Of a stretch of DNA of 64,000 nt, positions 53,450 through 62,314 are shown one piece after another. Location: assembly GCF_004364125.1 (NCBI RefSeq), contig NZ_SNZV01000003.1, positions 62,001 through 126,000 of the forward strand. Direction: 5' to 3'. The translations under genes were made by a program, and so were the position numbers. Source of the DNA: Sphingobacterium paludis (GTDB taxonomy: Bacteria > Bacteroidota > Bacteroidia > Sphingobacteriales > Sphingobacteriaceae). Every line of letters begins with the position of its first letter. Position 1 is the stretch's first letter. The notes under the pieces are model-generated. The model was not told where the DNA came from. It saw nothing but the letters and a program-made list of their open reading frames with translations, and searched no databases.

Positions 53450-53458
53450 TAACTTTGC
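53450..53458 (+). promoter_or_regulatory. -7 promoter element for the FAD-protein gene
   Basis: TAACTTTGC, an exact TAnnTTTG match, 33-41 nt upstream of the ATG at 53491. It overlaps an alternative TTG start, which argues for the ATG. Confidence 0.55.
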
Positions 53459-53490
53459 AAGGTTTTGGGATAAAAACCCAGCACGAGTAT

Positions 53491-55032
53491 ATGCAAAAAG
53501 AGATCGAAATCGCCTTAGCGCCCGAATACATACACGATACCGATTATTTACGGGATATCGGCAGCCAGAAATTAAACATCAACAAAGACCGCATTAAGGG
53601 GCAGCACATCGTGAAGCGCTCTATTGACGCTCGTGGGCGCCAAGTACGCTATCGATTACGCGTGTTGTTTTTTATTGATGAAACGCCTGCTCCGCATGTT
53701 TTTTCTCCGACAATGAGAAACGTGCACGATGCTCCTTCGGTTATCATCGTCGGCGCGGGGCCGGCGGGCATATTTGCTGCCTATCGCTGTTTGGAGAGAG
53801 GACTCAAACCCATTGTTCTGGAACGTGGAAAGTCTGTGAAAGATCGCCGTCGCGATCTCGCACTTATTAATCGAGAGGGGGTAGTAAACCCAGAATCTAA
53901 CTATTGCTTCGGTGAGGGCGGTGCCGGAACCTATTCGGACGGGAAACTCTATACACGATCCAATAAACGCGGCGACGTGCAGAAAGTGTTACAGATCTTT
54001 GTAAATCACGGCGCTACGGAAGATATCCTAGTTGACGCGCGACCACATATTGGAACAAATAAACTCCCCCATATCATTGAGGATATGCGTCATAAGATCT
54101 TGGAGTATGGCGGAGAGATCCGATTTGACTGTCGCGTTGATGATATTTTAGAAGCATTTGGAAAAGTAAAAGGTGTACGAACCAATCAAGGGGAAACGAT
54201 AGCCGCTGATCATGTAATCGTTGCAACCGGTCACTCCGCTCGGGATATGTTCTATCTATTCCAACGCAAGGGTTGGATGGTCGAAGCGAAGCCTTTTGCC
54301 TTAGGTGTACGTATAGAACATCCGCAAGATATTATTGATCGTGCGCAGTACCATTGCTCTACACGACATGAAAACCTGCCCCCAGCTTATTACAGCTTGG
54401 TGGAGCAGGTCAACAACCGTGGCGTATTTTCCTTTTGTATGTGCCCTGGCGGCATCATAGCGCCTTGCGCCACAGCACATGAAGAGATCGTCGTTAACGG
54501 GTGGTCACCTTCTAAGCGCAACAATCCACATGCTAATTCAGGCACTGTTATTCAAGTAAACTTGGAAGATGTCCCCGACGCCAGTAGCCATGCATTTGCT
54601 CTGCTGGATTTTCAACGCGATATAGAACGACTGGCGTTTCAAGCTGGCGGCGGAAAATTGGTAGCTCCGGCGCAGCGTATGGTTGATTTTGTACAAAATC
54701 GGCTGTCGAACGATCTGCCCGATAACTCGTACAAGCCCGGAACTCGAAGTGCCGATCTCAACGCGGTTTTACCCCCATTTGTGCATGAGGCTTTGCGCGG
54801 CGCCCTACCTCTATTTGGCAAGAAAATGAAAGGTTATTATACGAACGAAGCAATTCTTGTCGGTGTTGAATCCAGAACATCATCGCCGGTGCGCATACCG
54901 CGTGACAAGGACAGCTTTCAACATCCGGAAGTCGCTGGCTTGTATCCATGTGGTGAAGGCGCTGGATACGCGGGCGGCATCGTATCTGCTGCTATTGATG
55001 GCATTAATTGCGTGGATGCCATACGCGTGTAG
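53491..55032 (+). CDS. FAD-dependent oxidoreductase (BaiN/HI0933-like or FAD-binding dehydrogenase)
   Basis: A 513-residue flavoprotein. A 75-residue N-terminal extension precedes the dinucleotide-binding loop VGAGPAGIFAAYRC (87-100). Later come FGEGGAGTYSDGKLYTR (about 135-151), ATGHSARDMFY, CPGG (about 317-321), and the C-terminal FAD motif PCGEGAGYAGGIVSAAIDG. These define the family annotated as NAD(P)/FAD-dependent oxidoreductase; reaction unknown. It stands alone, downstream of lemA on the opposite strand. Confidence 0.85.
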   Translation: MQKEIEIALAPEYIHDTDYLRDIGSQKLNINKDRIKGQHIVKRSIDARGRQVRYRLRVLFFIDETPAPHVFSPTMRNVHDAPSVIIVGAGPAGIFAAYRCLERGLKPIVLERGKSVKDRRRDLALINREGVVNPESNYCFGEGGAGTYSDGKLYTRSNKRGDVQKVLQIFVNHGATEDILVDARPHIGTNKLPHIIEDMRHKILEYGGEIRFDCRVDDILEAFGKVKGVRTNQGETIAADHVIVATGHSARDMFYLFQRKGWMVEAKPFALGVRIEHPQDIIDRAQYHCSTRHENLPPAYYSLVEQVNNRGVFSFCMCPGGIIAPCATAHEEIVVNGWSPSKRNNPHANSGTVIQVNLEDVPDASSHAFALLDFQRDIERLAFQAGGGKLVAPAQRMVDFVQNRLSNDLPDNSYKPGTRSADLNAVLPPFVHEALRGALPLFGKKMKGYYTNEAILVGVESRTSSPVRIPRDKDSFQHPEVAGLYPCGEGAGYAGGIVSAAIDGINCVDAIRV

Positions 55033-55117
55033 TACGGCTCTCTGCCTAACGAAATACACCAGGGTGTGACTTGCCCTGCAGGCATCGCGAAGCTTCAAAT
55101 TAATTTTCAAAAACATG

Positions 55118-55149
55118 TTGACAGCTATTTGTTAAATTGGTACCTTTGT
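55118..55149 (+). promoter_or_regulatory. promoter of tRNA-Gly
   Basis: TTG (55118-55120), 20-nt spacer, TACCTTTGT (55141-55149): an ideal -33/-7 pair, 11 nt upstream of the tRNA. Confidence 0.8.
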
Positions 55150-55159
55150 ACCACAATCA

Positions 55160-55232
55160 GCGAAAGTAGCTCAGTTGGTAGAGCACAACCTTGCCAAGGT
55201 TGGGGTCGCGAGTTCGAATCTCGTCTTTCGCT
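55160..55232 (+). tRNA. tRNA-Gly (anticodon GCC)
   Basis: A 73-nt cloverleaf: acceptor GCGAAAG (55160-55166) with CTTTCGC (55225-55231), D-arm GCTCAGTTGGTAGAGC, anticodon loop TTGCCAA between CAACC and GGTTG, and T-arm GCGAGTTCGAATCTCGT with TTCGAAT. Discriminator U at 55232. CCA is not encoded. Confidence 0.97.
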
Positions 55233-55234
55233 CT

Positions 55235-55263
55235 AAAGCTCTCTTAAACGGAGAGCTTTTTTT
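55235..55263 (+). terminator. tRNA-Gly terminator
   Basis: AAAGCTCTC (55235-55243) pairs with GAGAGCTTT (55251-55259), 7-nt loop, followed by T residues. Confidence 0.88.
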
Positions 55264-55323
55264 GTGCAATAAAAGCTGGTGTTAACGGCCGACACATCTC
55301 AGCATAAGTAAAGCATGTATACG

Positions 55324-55353
55324 AAAAAAGCGTTCGGTGGAACCAAACGCTTT
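55324..55353 (-). terminator. suf operon terminator
   Basis: Minus strand: AAAGCGTT pairs with AACGCTTT (8 bp), extended by GGT/ACC after one mismatch, then six T. It lies 42 nt after the sufD stop. Confidence 0.85.
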
Positions 55354-55394
55354 CATTATCTTATAAAAAGCCTGTTGACAGGTAAATCACATTT

Positions 55395-56711
55395 TTAACT
55401 TGCCTTCCCTTCAAGACCTACAGCAACTAGATCTTCTACATAGTTTCTAACGACCTGGTTTGAAAAACGAGAGGTAACATCAAAAGCAAAAGCATGGACC
55501 AATAAAATACGTGCAGACTCCTCTCCAATCCCTCTGGCGCGCAAGTAGAATAGGGCTTCATCATCAAATTGGCCCATCGTACAACCATGCGAGCACTTTA
55601 CGTCATCGGCAAAAATTTCCAACTGTGGCTTGGTATAAACCGTAGACTTATCGCCGATTAGCATATTATTATTTTGTTGGAAAGCATTTGTTTTTTGTGC
55701 ATCTTCCCGTACAAAGATTTTACCATTGAACACTGCCGTAGACTCTTCCTGCGGAATATTCTTGTACCACTCATAAGATTCGCAGTGCGGCTTCATATGG
55801 TCTACAATGGTATGATTATCGACCAATTGCTTGCCCGAGGTCAAGTTGATACCGTACAGATGAGACTCTACGTTTTCTGCATCCAATCTCACATTGATAT
55901 TATGTCGAACAAACGATGCTCCAGGTAAATTACAATTGTAATTATTGTACAAGCTATGCTGCTCTTGGCAGACTTCGGTGTGATGAATATAATTGCTGCT
56001 ATCTTGCGATACTTGCAAATAATAATGCTGCATTTTGGCGTTTTTGTCCAAAACAATCTCGGTAACCTTTGTGTTTAGGTTTTTTGCGGCAGCAGCATGG
56101 GTTATGAACGATTCTACTACTTCGATTTCGGCATTTTCCTCCAACACAATAAGATTACGCGTTTGTGAGAAAAACTCGGTGTCTCCTGCGGCGACATGTA
56201 TAATATGTACGGGCTTGGAGACAATTTTGTTTTTTGATACGGCAATATATAGTCCGGCATGTTGTAATGCTGTGTTTAGCTGTACGAAAACATTATCAGC
56301 TTTATCGGCATGCTGTGCATAGTGTTTCTGAAAATTTGCCTCCCCATGCGCGTCTGCTATGGTTTTAACAACAAGTCCCATTTCTTCATCCAGAGCGGAT
56401 AATGCAGCGACATATCGCCCGTTCACCAACACGATGCGGTATGCGTCAAGCTCTGGAATAACAGCTTTGTCAAGGTCAATGTTATTAGGTAACGTAAGCT
56501 CGGTATCCAATACGTAAGGTGTACTGATCAGGCTATGTAGGTTTGTGTATTTCCACTCTTCGTTTTTAACAGTCGGGAAGCCTTCCTTTTGAAAGCGCTC
56601 AAAGGCTGCCTGTCGCAAAGAAAGCAGCTCTGCAGGCTCTTGGGCATTTCCAATTTCATGGAACGAAGAAACCAACTGTTGATATAATGAATCTGCAACT
56701 AATGTACTCAT
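55395..56711 (-). CDS. sufD: Fe-S cluster assembly protein SufD
   Basis: A 438-residue scaffold subunit. The SufBD core (about 120-420) has the right-handed beta-helix pattern, with KCSHGCTMGQFDDEALFYLRARG carried in pieces (CSHGCT near 370, ALFYLRARG near 385). SufBCD builds Fe-S clusters using SufC ATPase energy. The ATG at 56711 (MSTLVADSLY) matches the family; an ATG at 56747 would add 12 residues. Last gene of sufBCD. Confidence 0.94.
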   Translation of the reverse strand: MSTLVADSLYQQLVSSFHEIGNAQEPAELLSLRQAAFERFQKEGFPTVKNEEWKYTNLHSLISTPYVLDTELTLPNNIDLDKAVIPELDAYRIVLVNGRYVAALSALDEEMGLVVKTIADAHGEANFQKHYAQHADKADNVFVQLNTALQHAGLYIAVSKNKIVSKPVHIIHVAAGDTEFFSQTRNLIVLEENAEIEVVESFITHAAAAKNLNTKVTEIVLDKNAKMQHYYLQVSQDSSNYIHHTEVCQEQHSLYNNYNCNLPGASFVRHNINVRLDAENVESHLYGINLTSGKQLVDNHTIVDHMKPHCESYEWYKNIPQEESTAVFNGKIFVREDAQKTNAFQQNNNMLIGDKSTVYTKPQLEIFADDVKCSHGCTMGQFDDEALFYLRARGIGEESARILLVHAFAFDVTSRFSNQVVRNYVEDLVAVGLEGKAS

Positions 56712-56759
56712 GTTATTTTTTATCAATCCGCTATTGAAATTATCCATCGATAAGTTTTG

Positions 56760-57518
56760 TTATGCGGTTTGCGTATCGTATTCTTTTAACCAATCGTATC
56801 CTTTTTCTTCCAATTCCAGCGCAAGTTCTTTAGGGCCAGTTTTTACAATGCGGCCATTGTAAAGTACATGCACAAAATCCGGAACAATGTAATCCAAAAG
56901 TCTTTGGTAGTGCGTAATCACGACAAAAGCATTGCCGGCTGATCGCAATTGATTCACCCCGTTTGCAACGATACGTAAGGCATCGATATCTAATCCCGAA
57001 TCAGTCTCATCCAAGATAGACAGTTTAGGATTTAACATCGCCAACTGAAATATTTCATTACGCTTTTTCTCGCCGCCGGAAAAACCTTCGTTCAGTGAAC
57101 GATTAGCTAGATTGGCCGAAAATTCAACGAGCTTCTGTTTATCCTTAACGGTTTGTAAAAACTCCTTTGCTTCCATAGGAGGCAAACCTTTATATTCACG
57201 TATATCGTTTACAGCCGTTTTTAAGAAGTTAATATTGGATACCCCCGGAATTTCTACCGGATATTGAAAGGCTAAAAATAGACCTTCCCGTGCACGATCT
57301 TCGGGCGATAAATCTAGAAGATCGACGCCATCCAACAATGCCGTACCATCCGTTACTTCGTAAGAATCTCGGCCGGCCAGTACATTTCCCAAGGTGCTTT
57401 TTCCCGCACCATTTGGACCCATGATAGCATGGACTTCGCCTGCTTTAACTTCTAAGTTTAATCCCTTTAATATTTGTTTGTCTTCTATAGACGCGTGCAA
57501 ATTATTGATTGATAACAT
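56760..57518 (-). CDS. sufC: Fe-S cluster assembly ATPase SufC
   Basis: A 252-residue ABC-type ATPase of the SufBCD scaffold. Walker A GPNGAGKST (34-42), signature GFSGGEKKRNEIFQ (about 146-159), Walker B LSILDETDSGLD (about 167-178). Located between sufB and sufD, as usual. Confidence 0.97.
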   Translation of the reverse strand: MLSINNLHASIEDKQILKGLNLEVKAGEVHAIMGPNGAGKSTLGNVLAGRDSYEVTDGTALLDGVDLLDLSPEDRAREGLFLAFQYPVEIPGVSNINFLKTAVNDIREYKGLPPMEAKEFLQTVKDKQKLVEFSANLANRSLNEGFSGGEKKRNEIFQLAMLNPKLSILDETDSGLDIDALRIVANGVNQLRSAGNAFVVITHYQRLLDYIVPDFVHVLYNGRIVKTGPKELALELEEKGYDWLKEYDTQTA

Positions 57519-57580
57519 GTTATTCTGTATTGCTTACGAACAGCGTCGACAATCGACGTCCCATCGTTAATTTTTAAAAT

Positions 57581-59032
57581 TTAACCTACTGAACCTTCTA
57601 GCGATATTGCTAGGAGCTTTTGCGCTTCTACGGCAAACTCCATGGGCAATTGGTTTAACACTTCTTTCGCGTAACCATTCACGATCAGCCCTACGGCCTT
57701 CTCGGAATCAATTCCCCGTTGGTTCAAGTAGAAAACCTGATCCTCCCCAATTTTTGACGTGGTGGCCTCGTGCTCGAGTTTTGCCGTGCGGTTTTTGTTT
57801 TCAATGTAAGGGAAGGTGTGTGCTCCACAGCGATCACCAATCAGCAACGAATCGCATTGGGTGAAGTTTCGTGCTCTATCGGCATTCGGCCCAATTTTTA
57901 CCAAGCCGCGGTAGCTGTTGTGGCTTAAACCTGCGGAGATCCCTTTAGACACGATCTTGGAGCGTGTGTTTTTCCCTAAGTGTATCATTTTCGTTCCGGT
58001 ATCTGCCACCTGTTTGTTTCGTGTCATCGCCACCGAATAAAACTCACCTACGGAATTATCCCCTTTCAAAATAACACCAGGATATTTCCATGTGATGGCT
58101 GAACCTGTTTCCACCTGTGTCCAGGATATTTTTGCGTTATCACCTTTGCATATACCACGCTTGGTGACAAAATTATAGATACCGCCTTTTCCGTCTTTAT
58201 CGCCAGGATACCAGTTTTGCACAGTCGAGTACTTGATTTCCGCATCGCGCTCCGCGATTAATTCCACCACAGCAGCATGCAATTGATTTTCATCACGCAT
58301 AGGCGCTGTACACCCTTCTAAATAGGATACGTAAGACCCTTCGTCGGCAACAATCAACGTGCGCTCAAATTGCCCTGTGTTTTGTGCGTTGATGCGGAAG
58401 TATGTCGAAAGCTCCATAGGACAACGCACGCCCTTTGGGATGTAGACAAACGAGCCATCAGAAAAAACAGCAGAATTCAATGCCGCGTAAATATTATCCG
58501 TTTGCGGAACAACAGTGCCTAAGTATTTTTTGATCAATTCCGGATACTCTTGAACAGCTTCACCAAAAGAACAGAAGATGACACCTTGCTCTTTCAGTTT
58601 TTCCCGAAATGTAGTTTTTACCGAGACGGAATCAAATACAGCATCCACAGCGACAACGCCGGCTAAGATCTTTTGCTCATCTAAAGGAATGCCTAGTTTT
58701 TCAAATGTCGCTATCAATTCGGGATCCACTTCGTCCATACTCTCCAATTGCTTCTTAGCTTTCGGAGCTGCGTAGTAAGAAAGTTCCTGAAAATCCACTT
58801 CTGGGTTTTTAAAGTTTTGCCAAGTAGGCATTTTCATCGTTAAAAAATGACGAAATGCTTTTAAGCGCCATTCCAACAGCCAAGAAGGCTCATTTTTCTT
58901 TTCGGAAATTAAACGTATTGTATCCTCATTAAGCCCCTTCGGAGCAATTTCCATCTCTATATCGGTTGTAAAACCGTATTTATATTCTTCGAGTTCTAAC
59001 TCTTTTAGTAATTCGTCGTCTTTGGTACTCAT
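57581..59032 (-). CDS. sufB: Fe-S cluster assembly protein SufB
   Basis: A 483-residue scaffold subunit. SufB-specific blocks are present: [20 protein letters not shown] (near 195-214), [20 protein letters not shown] (about 220-240) ending in a conserved Cys, and [13 protein letters not shown] with CDSLLI (about 385-400). It is first in the operon, with a TAnnTTTG promoter 48-56 nt upstream. No sufS, sufE or sufA gene is adjacent, so sulfur supply must be encoded elsewhere. Confidence 0.97.
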   Translation of the reverse strand: MSTKDDELLKELELEEYKYGFTTDIEMEIAPKGLNEDTIRLISEKKNEPSWLLEWRLKAFRHFLTMKMPTWQNFKNPEVDFQELSYYAAPKAKKQLESMDEVDPELIATFEKLGIPLDEQKILAGVVAVDAVFDSVSVKTTFREKLKEQGVIFCSFGEAVQEYPELIKKYLGTVVPQTDNIYAALNSAVFSDGSFVYIPKGVRCPMELSTYFRINAQNTGQFERTLIVADEGSYVSYLEGCTAPMRDENQLHAAVVELIAERDAEIKYSTVQNWYPGDKDGKGGIYNFVTKRGICKGDNAKISWTQVETGSAITWKYPGVILKGDNSVGEFYSVAMTRNKQVADTGTKMIHLGKNTRSKIVSKGISAGLSHNSYRGLVKIGPNADRARNFTQCDSLLIGDRCGAHTFPYIENKNRTAKLEHEATTSKIGEDQVFYLNQRGIDSEKAVGLIVNGYAKEVLNQLPMEFAVEAQKLLAISLEGSVG

Positions 59033-59079
59033 TTCTCTTCCCCTTATTTTAATCGGCGATTCCTACCTTAATTTGGACT

Positions 59080-59088
59080 ACAAAGATA
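59080..59088 (-). promoter_or_regulatory. -7 promoter element for sufBCD
   Basis: Minus strand TATCTTTGT, exact TAnnTTTG match, giving a leader of about 40 nt. Confidence 0.65.
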
Positions 59089-59107
59089 CGATTTAATATA
59101 CAATTAA

Positions 59108-59118
59108 CGGTATTACCG
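59108..59118. promoter_or_regulatory. candidate operator CGGTA-T-TACCG at the sufB promoter
   Basis: A perfect 11-bp palindrome 20-30 nt upstream of the sufB -7 element, over the -33 position. The placement suits a repressor; the regulator is not known. Confidence 0.4.
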
Positions 59119-59292
59119 CTGGCCATAAATAAGCCATATCAGCAAAAAAAATGATATAAATCTCTTTCTGCTGCTTCGTGAACGATCTGAGAATCTGCTT
59201 TTTTACATTCACATGATTTCGAATAATCTAATATGATAACAATAGCCTGTTAACATAAATTTTATCTATGACCAACCTAAGCACGAAAAGAC

Positions 59293-59322
59293 TTTTGATC
59301 AAAATAAAATTTCGTATATTTA
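59293..59322 (+). promoter_or_regulatory. lrp-like gene promoter overlapped by a palindrome
   Basis: TTTTGATCAAAA (59293-59304) is a perfect 12-bp palindrome. Its TTG (59295-59297) with a 17-nt spacer and TATATTTA (59315-59322) forms a near-consensus promoter, so a protein on the palindrome would block it, suggesting autoregulation. Confidence 0.45.
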
Positions 59323-59364
59323 CTGATTGTAAAATTAAATATTCGATTTACGTATATACAAAAA

Positions 59365-59835
59365 ATGCCTTACCAACCTGATAAAACAGATTTAAAGATC
59401 TTGAAGTTGTTGCAAGAGAACGGCCGAATAACGAATCTGCAGCTGGCGTCCAACATTGGTCTATCCCCTGCACCTACATTAGAAAGGGTTCGCAAGCTGG
59501 AAAATTCCGGTTTTATCAAAAGCTACCACGCCTTTGTTGATGAAGAAAAACTAGGCTTGGGCATTAAGTCGTTTATTCAAATATCGCTTGACTTCCATAC
59601 CCAAAATGCTATACCTGAATTTGTTGAAGCGGTGAAATTGATCCCCGAAGTCACGGAATGCCATCACGTTACGGGCAACTGCGACTTCATTCTTAAGGTG
59701 TACGTGAAAGATATCAAGGCCTATGAGACCGTCATCATGGAAAAAATCTCAAAGATTCCTTTCGTAAAAACGTTTCAAACGATGATGATTATGTCGACGA
59801 GTAAAAAAGAACCTATTGTGCCGCTTGCCTATTAA
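59365..59835 (+). CDS. Lrp/AsnC family transcriptional regulator
   Basis: A 156-residue regulator. Winged helix-turn-helix (about 5-55; KTDLKILKLLQENGRITNLQ and SPAPTLERVRKLENSGFIKS) plus the RAM ligand-binding domain (about 70-145; GNCDFILKVYVKDIKAYE), where an amino acid would bind. The target may include its own promoter and possibly the divergent suf operon, as inferred from position. A DUF6695 gene follows 11 nt later, probably co-transcribed. Confidence 0.93.
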   Translation: MPYQPDKTDLKILKLLQENGRITNLQLASNIGLSPAPTLERVRKLENSGFIKSYHAFVDEEKLGLGIKSFIQISLDFHTQNAIPEFVEAVKLIPEVTECHHVTGNCDFILKVYVKDIKAYETVIMEKISKIPFVKTFQTMMIMSTSKKEPIVPLAY

Positions 59836-59846
59836 ATGGAGATTTG

Positions 59847-60926
59847 ATGCAGTTTAACCAAATGGAATACAACGATTTGGCTTTGATTCTTACCTGGCCA
59901 GATGCGACGATACGGGGTGACGAAAAATGGATGATGTTTTTTAAAAAAATAGGCATTGTCAAAAACTTGAATTTCAAAGTCGGCCACACCGGTATTGTGA
60001 TCCTGAAAAGAGATACAGGAGAGATGCTTTTTTACGATTTCGGACGCTACATAACGCCGCGTGGCTACGGTCGTGCCCGCTCAAAATTTTCGGACCCACG
60101 CTTGGAAATCAAGTTTAAAGCAACCTTCAAAGGTGAAGAAATAGACAATCTTGAACAGATCATTTTACAATTGGAGCAGCTAAAAAATGCGATGTATGGC
60201 GAAGGAATTTTGTATTTCTCTATTGCTAACGGCATTAATTTCGAATTGGCGAAAGCGTATGGTGATGATTGTGTACATCAGGGTACTTACCCCTATGGAG
60301 CTGTCGCGAAAAATAACAACAACTGTTCGCGTTTTATAACACGGATGTTAATGAAGGCCTCCCAGAAATACCGGTGGAACCATAGCATCAATTTCCCGGA
60401 AACCATCAAGGCCAGTCCTATCAGTAATGTTGTCAATGCGGTTTCTAACCGAATGATCTATTCTTTCACGATCGAGCAGGGTCTAAGACATTTCAAGATG
60501 AATCGCTGGCAATCTTTTGCCTTTTTATGGAAGAAGCTAGGGGATAACGTTAACCGGAAGAAGGCGTCGTGTCTACCCAATGACCTCATCATCGGTTATA
60601 TGCATTTCCCGTCAAAACCCATCAGCGTTCCAAAGGATGCGCAGTATTTGGGCGGCGTAGGTGACGGCGCTTGGTTTTGCGTACAGGCAACGAGCGAAGA
60701 CAGCGTGATTATTAAGCGGTTTACATCAAAGGGAGATCTGGAATACGTGGTGTTAGGAGAGCCTATGGAGCCGATCAACCTGAAAGAGCCCTTCGAAATC
60801 ACCTATGACAGCCACCTATTGTTCACGCATATTAAGCAACAAGGCCGCAAAATTCGTATAACCCACATACAAAAGCTTGATATCGCTGACCATCAGTATA
60901 AAGGTCTAAAAGAGCGATATGCCTAG
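59847..60926 (+). CDS. DUF6695-type protein, possible papain-like enzyme
   Basis: A 359-residue protein without signal peptide or membrane helix. ATG at 59847 has GGAG 6 nt upstream. I recognise the family only as DUF6695. The first half has GHTGIVILKRDTGEML with H47 starting a strand, and NNCSRFITRM with C160 starting a helix. His before Cys in this setting resembles permuted NlpC/P60-like (YiiX/YaeF) cysteine peptidases or amidases, so an enzymatic role is possible but unproven. The C-terminal half is beta-rich and unassigned. It lies 11 nt after the Lrp-type gene and its TAG shares the 4-nt CTAG with the ung stop. Confidence 0.7.
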   Translation: MQFNQMEYNDLALILTWPDATIRGDEKWMMFFKKIGIVKNLNFKVGHTGIVILKRDTGEMLFYDFGRYITPRGYGRARSKFSDPRLEIKFKATFKGEEIDNLEQIILQLEQLKNAMYGEGILYFSIANGINFELAKAYGDDCVHQGTYPYGAVAKNNNNCSRFITRMLMKASQKYRWNHSINFPETIKASPISNVVNAVSNRMIYSFTIEQGLRHFKMNRWQSFAFLWKKLGDNVNRKKASCLPNDLIIGYMHFPSKPISVPKDAQYLGGVGDGAWFCVQATSEDSVIIKRFTSKGDLEYVVLGEPMEPINLKEPFEITYDSHLLFTHIKQQGRKIRITHIQKLDIADHQYKGLKERYA

Positions 60927-61594
60927 ACCTGCCAATTTATCGGGGATTTAGCCGCCGCGGCAAGGTAATCATTGGCTTTCGAAAAATGCTTGCAGCCGAA
61001 GAATCCGCGGTATACGGAAAGTGGAGAGGGGTGTACCGATCTGAGAATCAAATGTCGTTTGTCGTCTATCAGCGCTGCTTTCTTTTGTGCATAACTTCCC
61101 CAAAGGATAAACACCACGTGATCTAACTTTTGGGATACCGTGTGAATGATTTGGTCGGTAAATTCTTCCCAACCCTTTTTTTGGTGCGATGCCGCCTGGT
61201 GGGCGCGCACCGTCAGTGTTGCATTTAAAAGCAACACGCCTTGCTTTGCCCAAGCAGTCAAATCTCCAGACTGGGGCATCACGAAGCCCGGAATATCGGT
61301 AGTCAGCTCGGCATAAATATTTCGCAATGATGGCGGCAGCATGATACCTGCTGGAACAGAAAATGAAAGTCCGTGGGCTTGCCCATCGTTATGGTAGGGA
61401 TCCTGCCCCAGGATAACGACCTTAACATCTTCAAAAGCGGTCAGTTTAAAGGCGTTGAATACCAAGTTTTCAGGAGGAAACACGAGCGACGTTTTTCGTT
61501 CCTGCTGAACAAACATGGATAATTTTCGCATGAAATCTTGCTTCAGCAATGGCTTCAGTATAGGCTCCCAGCTTGGATGATAACGTTCTGACAT
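60923..61594 (-). CDS. ung: uracil-DNA glycosylase
   Basis: A 223-residue family 1 UDG that excises uracil from DNA. The water-activating motif GQDPYH (63-68, catalytic D65) and the C-terminal HPSPLS motif with H near 187 are present, as is LLLNATLTV. The ATG at 61594 gives the standard length; a TTG 5 codons upstream is less likely. A TACATTTGT element abuts the start, which would make a very short or absent leader. Convergent with the previous gene. Confidence 0.97.
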   Translation of the reverse strand: MSERYHPSWEPILKPLLKQDFMRKLSMFVQQERKTSLVFPPENLVFNAFKLTAFEDVKVVILGQDPYHNDGQAHGLSFSVPAGIMLPPSLRNIYAELTTDIPGFVMPQSGDLTAWAKQGVLLLNATLTVRAHQAASHQKKGWEEFTDQIIHTVSQKLDHVVFILWGSYAQKKAALIDDKRHLILRSVHPSPLSVYRGFFGCKHFSKANDYLAAAAKSPINWQV

Positions 61595-61697
61595 ACAACA
61601 AATGTACAATTTTACAATTTTATAAGCTAAACGAGTTGTATAAGCTCCAAAATAACCGGATATTTGTGGCTAAATTCATCTTTAAAGAAACATCAAT

Positions 61698-62237
61698 ATG
61701 TCGAATATAGTTCGAATAATCCTGAGTAGTCTGCTGCTTATCGGAACAGTAGTACTCTTTTGGTTTGGACATTGGGGCTTAGGTATCTTAGGTATTTTAC
61801 TCACGATCCTGGCTTGGGTTACTGTATTTTTTAATGAAAACATGTTGCTCGCCCAGTGGTTCCTGCGTAAGGAAAATATGCCAAAGGCTGAAGCGTGGTT
61901 GAAGAGAATCACCAATTACGAGAAACAACTTATCTCTGCACAATATGGTTATTATCATATGCTGTTGGGCATTATCGAATCACAGCGTGCGCCCTTGCAA
62001 TCGGAGAAGTTTTTCAAAAAAGCGCTGACGCTTGGTTTGCATATGGATCATAACGTGGCGTTGGCGAAACTTAGCCTTGCGGGTGTGGCAATGGCAAAGA
62101 GAAATAAGCGAGAAGCGGAAAAATTACTTGCCGAAGCGAAGAAAGCAGATAAAAACAAGTTGCTGGCCGATCAGATAAAAATGATGAAAGATCAAATGTC
62201 GATGATGGACAAACAGCAATTCCGCTATTCGCGGTAA
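61698..62237 (+). CDS. small membrane-anchored helical protein, hypothetical
   Basis: A 179-residue protein. Two N-terminal transmembrane helices (about 5-22 and 26-46, SSLLLIGTVVLFW and LGILGILLTILAWVTVFF) precede a soluble helical region (about 55-165) whose pairs (PKAEAWLKRITN, SEKFFKKALTLGL, KREAEKLLAEAKKA) look like two to three TPR-like units. Function unknown. It converges with the next gene over a shared hairpin. Confidence 0.7.
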   Translation: MSNIVRIILSSLLLIGTVVLFWFGHWGLGILGILLTILAWVTVFFNENMLLAQWFLRKENMPKAEAWLKRITNYEKQLISAQYGYYHMLLGIIESQRAPLQSEKFFKKALTLGLHMDHNVALAKLSLAGVAMAKRNKREAEKLLAEAKKADKNKLLADQIKMMKDQMSMMDKQQFRYSR

Positions 62238-62276
62238 ACAAGCAAACATAGCGACTGCTCCGCAATAGCCCTATAA

Positions 62277-62314
62277 AACACAAGAGGTGGATCTACAGAT
62301 CCACCTCTTGTGTT
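62277..62314. terminator. near-perfect 18-bp hairpin over a convergent gene end
   Basis: AACACAAGAGGTGGATCT (62277-62294) pairs with its exact complement (62297-62314) leaving AC in the centre. A TTTTATAG run follows on the minus strand. The last codons of the minus gene (stop at 62293) form half of the stem, so coding and terminator are superimposed. Confidence 0.75.

Larger units (their letters stand above)
59033..59364. other. divergent regulatory region sufB / lrp-like gene
   Basis: 332 nt without a gene. It holds the sufB -7 element, an odd palindrome near its -33 position, a direct repeat GCCATA/GCCATA near 59121-59140, and an lrp promoter overlapped by a perfect palindrome, all listed or noted separately. 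Confidence 0.7.
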
